This document shows positions 9,971 through 19,886 of a stretch of DNA of 35,503 nt, one piece after another. Source of the DNA: DATEJJ01 sp039649115. GTDB taxonomy: Bacteria > Actinomycetota > Actinomycetes > Mycobacteriales > Micromonosporaceae. The first letter of the stretch is position 1; every line of letters begins with the position of its first letter. The notes beneath the pieces were generated by a model. The model was not told where the DNA came from. It did not search any database and saw nothing but the letters and a program-made list of their open reading frames with translations. The position numbers and the translations under genes were made by a program. The stretch spans positions 1-35,503 of the forward strand of contig JBBWZQ010000010.1 in the NCBI GenBank assembly GCA_039649115.1, written 5' to 3'.

Positions 9971-10704
9971 CTACTCAGGATCGGCCACCGCGACCAGCGC
10001 CGGCCGTAGCAGCCGCTCCCCGAGCAGGTAGCCCCGGCGCAGCACGTCCACGCAGGTCGACTCGCTGACGTCGGCCGAGGTCTGGTGGGCCACCGCCTCG
10101 TGCCGGGTCGGGTCGAAGGCGTCGCCCTTGTCCCCGAACGGGGTCAGACCGAACTTCGTCGTCGCCGCGTTGAGCTGCTCCGCCACCGAGGAGAACGGAC
10201 CGACCAGGTCGCCGTGCTCCCGGGCCCGATCAAGATCATCGAGTACCGGCAGCAGCGCCGCGAGTACCGCGCCCGTCGCCTGCTCCGCGACCAGACCCCG
10301 GTCGCGGTCCACGCGCTTGCGGTAGTTCGCGTACTCCGCGGACAGCCGCTGGAGATCCTTCGTGCGTTCGTCCAGCTCGGCCCGCAGCGCCTCAAGCTCG
10401 GCGCCCAGCGGACCGGGTACCTGCGTCGCGTCCGGCTCCTCCGCCACGATCTCGCCCTCGACCAGTTCCTCGGCGACCTCCGCGGCCACGGCGGTCTGCT
10501 GCACCGCGTCCGCCGCCACGTCGGGTACCTCGATCAGCTCTTCGTCGACCGGCGCCGCCGGCTCCGGGTCGGCATCCGGGATCTTGATCCGGCGCTTGTC
10601 CCGGACGACGACGGTGGGCCGCTCGTCCTCCGCGCCGTGCTTGGGCCTGGTGTCCCCGGCGGGTCCGGCCGAGGCCGGGCCCGCCGAGTCCTGTGCACGC
10701 TCCG

Positions 10705-10708
<4 letters not shown>
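9971..10708 (-). CDS. grpE: Nucleotide exchange factor GrpE
   Basis: GrpE dimers release ADP from DnaK. The 245-residue protein is longer than the E. coli one because of an acidic, disordered N-terminal extension of about 110 residues (PAAPVDEELIEVPDVAAD and similar). The conserved core then runs LRAELDERTKDLQRLSAEYANYRKRVDRDR (long dimer helix), VLAALLPVLDDLDRAREHGD, and the C-terminal beta-wing with FDPTRHEAVAHQ and LRRGYLLGERLLRPALVAVA. GTG 10708 overlaps the dnaK stop as GTGA, indicating coupled translation. Confidence 0.96.
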
Positions 10709-12570
<1,862 letters not shown>

Positions 12571-12616
12571 GTTCGCTGCCTCCAGTTAGGCTCAGTTTCT
12601 GCTCGGCCCGCCCCAA

Positions 12617-12637
12617 GTTGAGCGGACCGGACTCAAT
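12617..12637 (-). promoter_or_regulatory. HAIR-like HspR operator of the dnaK operon
   Basis: On the minus strand it reads ATTGAGT, seven bases, GCTCAAC, which keeps TTGAGT-N7-nCTCAA of the HspR consensus CTTGAGT-N7-ACTCAAG with three mismatches. It lies 47-67 bp upstream of the dnaK ATG. A further short inverted element, TCAAG-N5-CTTGA (12660-12674), lies just upstream; its half-sites face the other way, so it is not a second HAIR. Confidence 0.8.
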
Positions 12638-12749
12638 AGTGACACGCGATCCCGCAGTGTCAAGTTGGCCTTGAGCCGATCCCACGCAACCTGGATCACT
12701 GCCCGCCGCCCATCAAGGTCACGGCCTGCCAGACCGGGTGATCGCAACC

Positions 12750-12789
12750 CGCCGGAGAAACGCGCGACGCGCTACCCGTTTCTCCGGCG
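12750..12789. repeat. Perfect 13-bp inverted repeat in the dnaK/GTPase intergenic region
   Basis: CGCCGGAGAAACG (12750-12762) is exactly reversed and complemented at 12777-12789 across a 14-base loop. It lies in the 423-bp gap between the divergent dnaK and GTPase genes. No T-run follows on either strand, so an operator or an RNA hairpin in the GTPase leader are both possible. Besides this and the HAIR site the gap holds only a possible 10-codon frame (12943-12976, MHALECRLTG) whose stop overlaps an alternative GTPase ATG; I see no convincing gene. Confidence 0.5.
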
Positions 12790-12993
12790 ACCTCCGACCT
12801 CGGCCCCGCCCGAGATCCCTCCCGGTCGCGCCGCCGCCCTGCTCGTCGTCGCCCTTCACAGACAGGCCGGGGTCGATCTTTCAGGGCCGGGGACGGCCGC
12901 GCCGATCTGGGGTGCTGTGCGTGCAAGCTGCGGATATGAGGTGATGCACGCGTTGGAGTGTCGCTTGACCGGATGATCAGGCACGCTAGACGC

Positions 12994-14577
12994 GTGACCA
13001 CGCAGGGCGAGGCACCTCCCGCGCGCCGCGACGCGCCGCCGCTCGCGAGTGAGTGGTCGCTGGCCGATGCGCTGGCGCGGGTACGGGCCGCGGCCGTCGA
13101 GATGCGGTACCCGTTGCAGGTCGCGAGTGCCCCGGCGGCCCGGGAGACCAGCCGCCAACTGGTCGCGCGCATCGATGACTACCTGGTGCCGAGGGTGTCC
13201 CGCCAGGAGGCCGCGCTGCTCGTGATCGTGGGCGGGCCGACCGGTGCCGGAAAGTCCACTCTGGTCAACAGCCTGGTACGAGCGCCGGTCAGCCGCGCCG
13301 GCGTGCTGCGGCCGACGACGAGGGCGCCGGTACTGGTGTGCCATCCGGACGACATGCCGTGGTTCAGCGAGCGGCCCCTGCTGCCCGGGCTGGCCCGCAC
13401 CAGCGGCCTGCAGGTCGAGCCGGACAGCCTGCGCATGATCTCCGCTCCCGGGCTCCCGGCCGGGCTGGCGCTGCTGGACGCGCCCGACGTCGACTCGGTC
13501 GTCGATACCAACCGGATCCTCGCCGACCAGCTGCTGGCCGCCGCCGACCTCTGGCTCTTCGTGACGACCGCGGCGCGGTACGCCGACGCGGTGCCCTGGG
13601 CGGTCCTGCGCGCCGCGCGTGACCGGGGCACCGCGGTCGCGCTGGTGCTCAACCGGGTACCGGCCGGCGCCGAGGACGAGGTTGGCGGGGACTTCGGGGC
13701 GATGCTCGACGAGCAGGGGATGGGGCATGTGCACCTGTTCGTCCTGCCCGAGGTACCGCTGGACGGCCAAGGCCTGCTCGCCGACCGGCTGGTCGGACCG
13801 CTGCGGGGCTGGCTGGCCGGGCTGGCCGAGGACCCGGACGCGCGGGCCGAGGTGATCGAGCAGACGATGTCCGGCGCGCTCGCCGGTTCGGACGAGTTGC
13901 TGCGGCGCCTGGCCGTCGCCGGGGACGACCAGGTGGCCGCCGCGGCGGCGCTGCACGACGCGGCGCGGTCGCGCTACGACGAGGCCGCGGCAGCACTGGA
14001 GCGGGCGCTGATCGACGGAGCGCTGTTGCGGGGCGAGGTGCTGGCGCGCTGCCGGGAGCTCGGTGCGGGCGGTGGGAAGCTGCCCGGCGAGGAGCTGACC
14101 GCCGCGTTGACGACGGCGCTGGGCAACCTGATCCAGGAGATCACCCTGGCGGCCGATGACGGGGTATGGGCGGCGTGGCGTGCCCGGCCGGAGGGGTGTG
14201 CCCTGCTCGACGACGCCGGGCCGGACACCGGTGCCGACCTCGCGCAGCGCGTCACGGAGCTGGTACGCGACTGGGAGCGTGCGGTGTCGACGCTGGGCGG
14301 AAAGCCGGGCCCGGCCCGGCTGCTGCTCATGCTGGCCGTGCTGGACGGCGCGCCCGAGGTGCCCCGCATCCCCGTCGCGAAGCAGGCGGCGCCCGAGCTC
14401 GTGGCGCGCGCCCGCGCCGATCTGCTGGTCCGGGTACGCGATCTGCTGTCCGCCGAGGCCGACCGGTACCAGGCTCTGGTGGACGCCGCCGGGGTCGACG
14501 CCGGGTGCGCCGCGCGGCTGCACGATCTGGCCTACACAATCGGCGAGGAGGCAGCACCCGAAGGGAGGGCGCCGTGA
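12994..14577 (+). CDS. Dynamin-like GTPase, first of a pair
   Basis: A 527-residue P-loop NTPase of the dynamin/TRAFAC class. Walker A GGPTGAGKST lies at residues 80-89, LRPTTRAPVLV (a switch I-type Thr) follows, and the G3 region is LLDAPDVDSVVDTN. The G4 position reads LVLNRVP instead of the usual NKxD, so nucleotide specificity may be relaxed. The rest is long helices; I see no membrane segment. Start choice is uncertain: GTG 12958, ATG 12973 and GTG 12994 are all in frame, and none has a clear Shine-Dalgarno. It overlaps the second GTPase as GTGA. Bacterial dynamin-like pairs, such as Streptomyces DynA/DynB, act as hetero-complexes on membranes, and this pair may do the same; that is inference. 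Confidence 0.78.
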   Translation: MTTQGEAPPARRDAPPLASEWSLADALARVRAAAVEMRYPLQVASAPAARETSRQLVARIDDYLVPRVSRQEAALLVIVGGPTGAGKSTLVNSLVRAPVSRAGVLRPTTRAPVLVCHPDDMPWFSERPLLPGLARTSGLQVEPDSLRMISAPGLPAGLALLDAPDVDSVVDTNRILADQLLAAADLWLFVTTAARYADAVPWAVLRAARDRGTAVALVLNRVPAGAEDEVGGDFGAMLDEQGMGHVHLFVLPEVPLDGQGLLADRLVGPLRGWLAGLAEDPDARAEVIEQTMSGALAGSDELLRRLAVAGDDQVAAAAALHDAARSRYDEAAAALERALIDGALLRGEVLARCRELGAGGGKLPGEELTAALTTALGNLIQEITLAADDGVWAAWRARPEGCALLDDAGPDTGADLAQRVTELVRDWERAVSTLGGKPGPARLLLMLAVLDGAPEVPRIPVAKQAAPELVARARADLLVRVRDLLSAEADRYQALVDAAGVDAGCAARLHDLAYTIGEEAAPEGRAP

Positions 14578-16211
14578 CCGGAGGGCGGCACCGGGGGGCG
14601 GACGCGTTGCTCGCCCGCGCTGAGGCGCTGCACTGGTTCCTGGAGGCGGTCGACGGCGTGGTACCCGAGGAGCGGATCGCGCCGGCCCGCGCGGTGGTCG
14701 CACACGCCCGCGAGCGGCTCGAACTCTCCCGGGGGCACACTGTCGCGGCGCTGGCGGGTGCCACCGGCGGCGGCAAATCGAGCCTGTTCAACGCCGTGTG
14801 CCGGCTGGAGCTGTCCGCGGTGGGGGTGCGCCGCCCCACGACCGGCGTCGCCCACGCCTGCGTCTGGGGCCTGCGCGGCAGTACCGGGCTGCTCGACTGG
14901 CTCGGCATCCCGCCGGACCGGCGGTTCGCCCGGGAGAGCGCGCTGGACGCGGACGACGAGGCGACGCTGCGCGGGCTCGTCCTGCTCGACCTGCCCGACT
15001 TCGACTCGGTGGCCGACGAGCACCGGGTGGAGGTGGAGCGGCTGCTCGGGCTGGTCGACCTGGTGGTCTGGATCACCGATCCGCAGAAGTACGCCGACCA
15101 GGTCATGCACCAGCGATACCTGCGCGCCTTCCACCGGCACCGCGACGTCATGGTCGTCGTGCTCAACCAGGCCGACCGGCTCAGCCCCCCGGACGTGGTG
15201 CGCTGCGTGGCCGACCTGCGGCACCTGCTGGAGTCCGACGGGCTGGCCGGCATCCCGGTCTTCGCCACCTCAACCGTTGCCGCGCCCGGCATCGGGGAAC
15301 TGCGGGGGACTCTGGAGAAGGCCGTCGGCGAGCGGCAGGCGGCGCTGCACCGGCTCGACGACGACCTGACCTCGGTCATGGCGGGGCTGGCCAGCCTCGC
15401 CGGATCCGAACCGGCCGAGCGCGGCCTGGCAGAGGCACTGGTCGACGCGGTGGTACACGCCGCGGGGGTCGAGGCGGTGGCCGACGCGGTGGCGCGCGGG
15501 TACCGGCTCCGGGCCGGCCGGTGGCTGCGCTGGCTGCCGGTACTGCCGCCGTGGCGGCACCGGATCGAGGCGGCGCGGCCGGTACCGGCACAGCCGGCCG
15601 AGATCGGTCTCGCGGTGCGCGGGTACGGCGAGCGGGTGGGCGCCGGGCTGCCGGAGCCGTGGCCGGCCGCGCTGGACACCGCGGCCCGCGCACTCCTGCC
15701 CGGGCTGGCCGAGGAGGTGGACCGGGCACTGCGCCGCACCGACCTCGGCGCGTCCCGTACCCCCTGGTGGTGGCGGTTGGCCGGCGCGGCGCAATGGCTG
15801 CTCGCGGTGGCCGCGCTGGGCGGCCTCGCCTGGCTGGCGGCGGCCCCGCTGGCGCCCGCGTTCGGCGCGCACGCCCCCTGGGACCCGAAGGTGGGCCCGG
15901 TCCCGCTGGCCGCGCTGATCGCCGTCGGCGCCCTGGTCGCCGGCCTGCTCCTGCGCCTGCTGCTGCTTCCGCTGGCGATCTCCGCGGCTCGCCTGGTGCA
16001 CGAGCGGGCGCTGCGCCGGCTGCGCGCGGGCGTGTTCGAGGTCGTCCGGCAGCAGGTGGTCGAGCCGGTGCGGGCGCTGCTCGGCCGGTATGCCAGGGCG
16101 AGCGCCGCACTGGCCGCCGCCGGTACGGTGAGTGCCGATGACACAGACGATCCTCGCCGGGCGGCTGGCGTTGCGGCCGCTGACGCCGGCGCACGCGCAG
16201 GCCGTCCTTGA
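14574..16211 (+). CDS. Membrane-anchored dynamin-like GTPase, second of a pair
   Basis: A 545-residue GTPase, YfjP-like. Walker A GATGGGKSS lies at residues 62-70, RRPTTGVAHACVW is switch I-like, LLDLPDFDSV is G3, and VVVLNQADRL is a near-canonical G4 (NxxD). Two strong hydrophobic segments near residues 405-430 and 442-465 form a membrane hairpin, followed by a helical cytoplasmic tail. The GTG start overlaps the first GTPase's stop and is preceded by AAGGGAGGG. The 3' end overlaps the next gene by about 74 bases, so the last 25 residues (Ala/Asp-rich) may be poorly constrained. Likely works with the preceding gene in membrane remodelling, division or sporulation; the sequence does not decide which. 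Confidence 0.85.
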   Translation: MTGGRHRGADALLARAEALHWFLEAVDGVVPEERIAPARAVVAHARERLELSRGHTVAALAGATGGGKSSLFNAVCRLELSAVGVRRPTTGVAHACVWGLRGSTGLLDWLGIPPDRRFARESALDADDEATLRGLVLLDLPDFDSVADEHRVEVERLLGLVDLVVWITDPQKYADQVMHQRYLRAFHRHRDVMVVVLNQADRLSPPDVVRCVADLRHLLESDGLAGIPVFATSTVAAPGIGELRGTLEKAVGERQAALHRLDDDLTSVMAGLASLAGSEPAERGLAEALVDAVVHAAGVEAVADAVARGYRLRAGRWLRWLPVLPPWRHRIEAARPVPAQPAEIGLAVRGYGERVGAGLPEPWPAALDTAARALLPGLAEEVDRALRRTDLGASRTPWWWRLAGAAQWLLAVAALGGLAWLAAAPLAPAFGAHAPWDPKVGPVPLAALIAVGALVAGLLLRLLLLPLAISAARLVHERALRRLRAGVFEVVRQQVVEPVRALLGRYARASAALAAAGTVSADDTDDPRRAAGVAAADAGARAGRP

Positions 16212-16596
16212 CGGCGACCTGTCCGGACTGGCGCCGGGCGAGGGCTGGCCGCACGCCGACACGCTGGACGGCCTGCGCGGCGTGACCGGCGGCTCGTTCG
16301 GCTGGCTGGTCCTGCTCTCCGGCGTCGTGATCGGGGACTGCGGGACGCTCGGCGGGATCGACGCGTCCGGCGACGTGGAGATCGGGTACGGCCTCGCCGC
16401 GCCGTACCGCGGTCGCGGTCACGGCACCGAGATGGTCCGCGGGCTCGTGGACTTCTTCCGGGCCCGACCGGGCGTCCGGCGGGTGGTCGCCGGCACGCTG
16501 CTGGACAACCTGCCCTCCCGCCGGGTGCTGGAGCGGGCCGGGTTCACGCTGGAGCGGGTGGACAGGGACGAGGCCCGGTACGCCCTCGCCCTCTAG
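16138..16596 (+). CDS. GNAT-family N-acetyltransferase (RimJ/RimL type)
   Basis: A 152-residue acetyltransferase that would transfer acetyl from acetyl-CoA to an amine. It opens with ILAGRLALRPLTPAHAQAVLDGD, typical of the RimJ/RimL group. The pyrophosphate-binding loop YRGRGHGTEMVRGLVDFF lies near residue 85, and VVAGTLLDNLPSRRVLERAGFTLERVDRDEARYAL closes the fold. The substrate is unknown. ATG 16138 is preferred to GTG 16132 as the usual family start, with weak GGTGAG upstream. It begins inside the 3' end of the second GTPase gene. Confidence 0.87.
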   Translation: MTQTILAGRLALRPLTPAHAQAVLDGDLSGLAPGEGWPHADTLDGLRGVTGGSFGWLVLLSGVVIGDCGTLGGIDASGDVEIGYGLAAPYRGRGHGTEMVRGLVDFFRARPGVRRVVAGTLLDNLPSRRVLERAGFTLERVDRDEARYALAL

Positions 16597-16606
16597 GCTC
16601 AGGGGC

Positions 16607-17755
16607 ATGGACACTGCGTCGCAGCGAGACGGCGGACTACCGGAGGCCGTACTCCGCGCGGCCGGCCGCATCGGCGAGGTCGGCTCGGCATACGACGCCG
16701 ACCTGCTGCTCTCGACGCTGATCGGCGGCGTCTACCAGGCGCTGCCACCCGACCGGGGACCGGCGCTCGACGCGTTCGTGGACACGCTGCGCGAGCACCT
16801 GGCGTCCAGCACGGACCCGAACGCGCCCCTGGTCGCGGCGGCGCTGGACGGGCGGTCCCAGACCGTACGGGCGACCGGCGGCTACGCGTACGGGGACCGG
16901 TACGGCGACCAGACCAGCTACCTGGCCACGTTCGCGTACGACGAGCCGGAGCGCGGCGGGCCTGAGCACGCGGTGGTGGTACTCGCCGACCACAACGCGG
17001 GCCTGGCCGAGGACGTACTGGTCCTGGCGCCGGCCGGCCCGGTGCTCGACCAGTTGCGGAGCAGCCTGCTGACCGACCCGGACGCGATGACCTGGCTGAC
17101 GGAGGTGCCGCTCGCGACGGTACGCACGGCGGCCCACGCGTACCTGCGCGCGACGGATCTCGCGGCGCAGCTGCCGGCCAGCGAGGGGCTGCCCGCCAAC
17201 CGCTGGCTCGCGCTGTCCCGGCTCGCCCTGCTGCCCGAGCCGGCCGACGAGCCGGAGCCCGCCGCACCCGCGGCCGACCGCAACATCGCCGAGGAGTTCC
17301 TGGCCGCACCCGAGGCGGCGCTGGCCGGCCTCGCCGGGTCGGGCGGCTCCCGCGGCGAGTCGGTGAACTACTGCCTCGGCCTGATCGTGGACTTCGCCAC
17401 CAGCCGGGGCGGCGATCCGCTGCGCTGGAGCCCGCAGTCGGTGACCACCTTCCTCACCGACTGGATCCACCAGCGGGCGGTCCTGGACAACGTCGACGTG
17501 GCCACGCTGCCCGGCACGCTGGCCGCCTGGGTGGTCTGGGCCGGACGCCGGCTGGACCTGCCGGACCACGCGGTGCAGAGCACGTTCCGGCAGGTCAACG
17601 CCGACCGTGACGAGTTCGTGCGGCTCTACGCGACGGGCGAGCGGCGCAGCCCGGCCGCGGAGGCCATGGCGCGCCTGGTCGCCGAGGGAGTGGACCTCAC
17701 CGACGAGGCGGCGGTCGACGCCTGGCTGCGGGCGTACAACGCCGAGCACGGCTGA
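16607..17755 (+). CDS. Conserved actinobacterial protein of unknown function
   Basis: A 382-residue soluble protein, not assigned to a named function. The N-terminal half (to about 215) alternates helices with strands (EHAVVVLADHNAGLAEDVLVLAP). A short Pro/Ala/Glu linker (PEPADEPEPAAPAADRN) follows, then a helical C-terminal half with SVNYCLGLIVDFATSRGGDPLRWSPQSVTTFLTDWIHQ and PGTLAAWVVWAGRRLDLP. The two-part build and WSP..V..FL.DW pattern recall helical proteins that accompany nucleic-acid metabolism in actinomycetes, but nothing catalytic is visible. It starts 11 bases after the acetyltransferase stop, so the four genes from 12994 may form one transcript. Confidence 0.72.
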   Translation: MDTASQRDGGLPEAVLRAAGRIGEVGSAYDADLLLSTLIGGVYQALPPDRGPALDAFVDTLREHLASSTDPNAPLVAAALDGRSQTVRATGGYAYGDRYGDQTSYLATFAYDEPERGGPEHAVVVLADHNAGLAEDVLVLAPAGPVLDQLRSSLLTDPDAMTWLTEVPLATVRTAAHAYLRATDLAAQLPASEGLPANRWLALSRLALLPEPADEPEPAAPAADRNIAEEFLAAPEAALAGLAGSGGSRGESVNYCLGLIVDFATSRGGDPLRWSPQSVTTFLTDWIHQRAVLDNVDVATLPGTLAAWVVWAGRRLDLPDHAVQSTFRQVNADRDEFVRLYATGERRSPAAEAMARLVAEGVDLTDEAAVDAWLRAYNAEHG

Positions 17756-17759
17756 CCGG

Positions 17760-18404
17760 TCACCCGCGGTCGCGGTGCTGCCGGTGGTGGTCATGCCGGT
17801 GATGCTGGTCATGCCGGTGATGCTGGGCGTGCCGCTCCGGGTGGTGCCGCTGCGGGTTGTGGTGATGGTGGTGGTGGCGCCCGCCGCCGGTCTGGCCGCC
17901 GCCAACCTGCCCGCCGCCGGCCTGACCTCCACCGCCCTGGCCGCCGTGGCCATGACCTCCGCCGTGGCCATGACCTCCACCGTGGCCATGCCCGGTGCTA
18001 GGCCCGCCCTGCCCGCCCTGCCCGCCCTGCCCGTGGCCGTCATGGCCGGGGCCACCGCCGCCGTTTCCGGCGCCCGGACCGCCCTCGGTGGGGTCCGCCG
18101 GCGCCTTGCCGGGCGGCGGCGCGGCCGGCCCGGCGACGCGGCGCTGCCGGTGGCGCGCGGTGGGGGACGCGGCGGGCATGCCCGCGGACGAGCCGCCGGT
18201 GGCGCCGAAGTCCGGGATGACCGCGATCGGGGCGCCCGGCCCCGTGCCCAGCAGCGGAGTCGTGCTGGGCAGGCCGTCACCCTCGTCCAGGGCGGCGCGG
18301 CCCGCGTCGAGCACGATCGCCGTCGGCACCGCGGCGAGGCTCATCAACATGGTCACGATCAGGGTGTATCTGCGCGTGGAGCCGGAGACCCCAAGATCCG
18401 GCAC
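17760..18404 (-). CDS. Secreted or membrane-anchored Gly/His-rich protein
   Basis: A 214-residue protein. Basic residues (STRR) then a hydrophobic stretch at about 13-32 (YTLIVTMLMSLAAVPTAIVL) form a signal or anchor. A Pro/Ala-rich middle follows, then a low-complexity tail: repeated GHGHGG units, GGGQ/GGGR units, six consecutive His, and HHRHDQHHRHDHHRQHRD-type sequence. Clustered His could bind Ni, Zn or Cu at the cell surface. The start is GTG 18404, with AAGGAG at 6 bases; the frame extends to 18557 but without support. The tail is encoded by 9- and 18-bp tandem DNA repeats, so its length probably varies between strains. It converges on the preceding gene with a 4-bp gap. Confidence 0.68.
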   Translation of the reverse strand: MPDLGVSGSTRRYTLIVTMLMSLAAVPTAIVLDAGRAALDEGDGLPSTTPLLGTGPGAPIAVIPDFGATGGSSAGMPAASPTARHRQRRVAGPAAPPPGKAPADPTEGGPGAGNGGGGPGHDGHGQGGQGGQGGPSTGHGHGGGHGHGGGHGHGGQGGGGQAGGGQVGGGQTGGGRHHHHHHNPQRHHPERHAQHHRHDQHHRHDHHRQHRDRG

Positions 18405-18734
18405 GACCACTCCTTCGATGCCGACGTCGTCCCACACAGTGAACGAAGCACCGGTGCCGACGCGACTGGGGAGCGGTAGGCCAATGTGCAGATTTTCCGG
18501 CCGTTCCTCCCGTACCGCCGCAACCGGGGCATGGACCACCTGTGGCGCGGCGCACAACGTCTGCCATGCTGGACCGAAAGGCGAAGGGATCGTGGCTCCG
18601 CTTACCCTGCGGTAGGGCGGTCCCCAGCCGGCAACTCCCCGCGCACCATCCTCAACCGGGAGAGGCGCGACGTGAGATCCACGAGTCTGGCAGGGGTGAC
18701 CCCACTGCGAGGCCGAGACGACAGGGAGAAACGG
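18405..18734. other. 330-bp intergenic region between the His-rich gene and bkdA
   Basis: The region must hold the promoters of both divergent genes. The only sites I can place are the AAGGAG before the His-rich gene and AGGGAG before bkdA. A TTACCCT at 18601-18607 could be a -10 for bkdA, but no convincing -35 accompanies it. No good gene, repeat or BkdR/Lrp-like palindrome stands out; open frames here are extensions of the flanking genes. Confidence 0.4.
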
Positions 18735-19886
18735 ATGGCGAAGGGTGACCCCCCGGTAGGCGGCGACGCCGAGTTCGTGCAGCTACTCACGCCCGATGGA
18801 GATCGGGTGGACCACCCCGGGTACGACGTCGAGTTCACCGACGACGAGTACCGCGGCCTCTATCACGACCTCGTGGTGGTCCGCCGGCTGGACGCCGAGG
18901 CGACCGCGCTGCAGCGCCAGGGCGAGCTGGGCATCTGGGCCAGCCTGCTCGGCCAGGAGGCGGCGCAGGTCGGCTCCGGTCGCGCGCTGCGCCCCCAGGA
19001 CATGGCGTTCCCGACGTACCGCGAGCACGGGGTGCTCTACTGCCGGGGCATCGACCCGATCATGCCGCTGAGCCTGTTCCGCGGCGTCGACCAGGGCGCC
19101 TGGGACTCGGTGGCCACGAAGTTCAACATGTACACGATCGTGATCGGCGCGCAGACGCTGCACGCCACCGGATACGCGATGGGCATCGCCCTGGACGGCC
19201 GGATCGGTGGCAACGGCGCCGCTGGTGACCACCGTGAGGGCAACGCCGAACGGGCCGACGAAGCGGTGATCGCCTATTTCGGCGACGGTGCGAGCAGCCA
19301 GGGCGACGTGAACGAGGCCTTCATCTGGGCGAGTGTCTTCCACGCCCCGATCGTGTTCTTCTGCCAGAACAACCAGTACGCGATCTCCGAGCCGATCGAG
19401 CGGCAGACGCGGGTACCCCTGTACCAGCGCTCCGCCGGGTTCGGCTTCCCCGGCCTCCGGGTCGACGGCAACGACGTGCTGGCCTGCTACGCGGTCACCC
19501 GGGCCGCCCTCGACCAGGCCCGGCGCGGCCAGGGGCCGACGCTGATCGAGGCGTACACCTACCGCATGGGCGCGCACACCAGCTCCGACGACCCGACCCG
19601 CTACCGGATCGCGAGCGAGGTGGAGGCGTGGCAGGCCAAGGACCCGATCCTGCGGGTACGGCGCTTCCTCGCCCGGCAGGGCCTGGCCGACGAGGGCTTC
19701 TTCGCGGAAGTGGACGAGCAGGCCAGGGCCGAGGCGCTGCACCTGCGCGAGCGGGTACTGGCCATGCCGGACCCCGATCCGCTGACCATGTTCGACCATG
19801 TGTATCCGAACGGATCGTCGCTGGTCGACGAGGACCGTGCCCGGTTCGCCGAGTACCTGTCGAGCTTCGCGGGGGGTGCGCACTGA
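18735..19886 (+). CDS. bkdA: Branched-chain 2-oxoacid dehydrogenase E1, alpha subunit
   Basis: E1 alpha binds thiamine diphosphate and, with E1 beta, decarboxylates 2-oxoacids and passes the acyl group to E2 lipoate. The 383-residue protein has the thiamine-diphosphate motif GDGASSQGDVNEAF to QNNQYAIS (about 183-214) and GAHTSSDDPTRYR, the regulatory-loop region. Its N-terminus (DAEFVQLLTPDGDRVDHP) is like mycobacterial BkdA (Rv2497c), which argues for branched-chain substrates over pyruvate. ATG 18735 has GGGAG 9 bases upstream. Residues about 160-172 (GRIGGNGAAGDHREGNAERAD) look longer and more polar than usual for a loop. It overlaps bkdB as TGATG. Confidence 0.93.
   Translation: MAKGDPPVGGDAEFVQLLTPDGDRVDHPGYDVEFTDDEYRGLYHDLVVVRRLDAEATALQRQGELGIWASLLGQEAAQVGSGRALRPQDMAFPTYREHGVLYCRGIDPIMPLSLFRGVDQGAWDSVATKFNMYTIVIGAQTLHATGYAMGIALDGRIGGNGAAGDHREGNAERADEAVIAYFGDGASSQGDVNEAFIWASVFHAPIVFFCQNNQYAISEPIERQTRVPLYQRSAGFGFPGLRVDGNDVLACYAVTRAALDQARRGQGPTLIEAYTYRMGAHTSSDDPTRYRIASEVEAWQAKDPILRVRRFLARQGLADEGFFAEVDEQARAEALHLRERVLAMPDPDPLTMFDHVYPNGSSLVDEDRARFAEYLSSFAGGAH

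Noticed and set aside
12660..12675. A second HAIR site upstream of dnaK
   Set aside because: The half-sites are in the opposite order (TCAAG then CTTGA) and spaced by 5, not 7, so it does not match the HspR operator.
12665..12976. 103-codon frame between dnaK and the GTPase gene
   Set aside because: It crosses the 13-bp inverted repeat, has irregular third-position composition and no ribosome site; the 10-codon end (12943-12976) could be a leader peptide but evidence is thin.
17940..18030. Short repeats that could suggest a CRISPR array
   Set aside because: The 9- and 18-bp units are contiguous without spacers and encode GHGHGG and Gly/Gln units of the His-rich protein.
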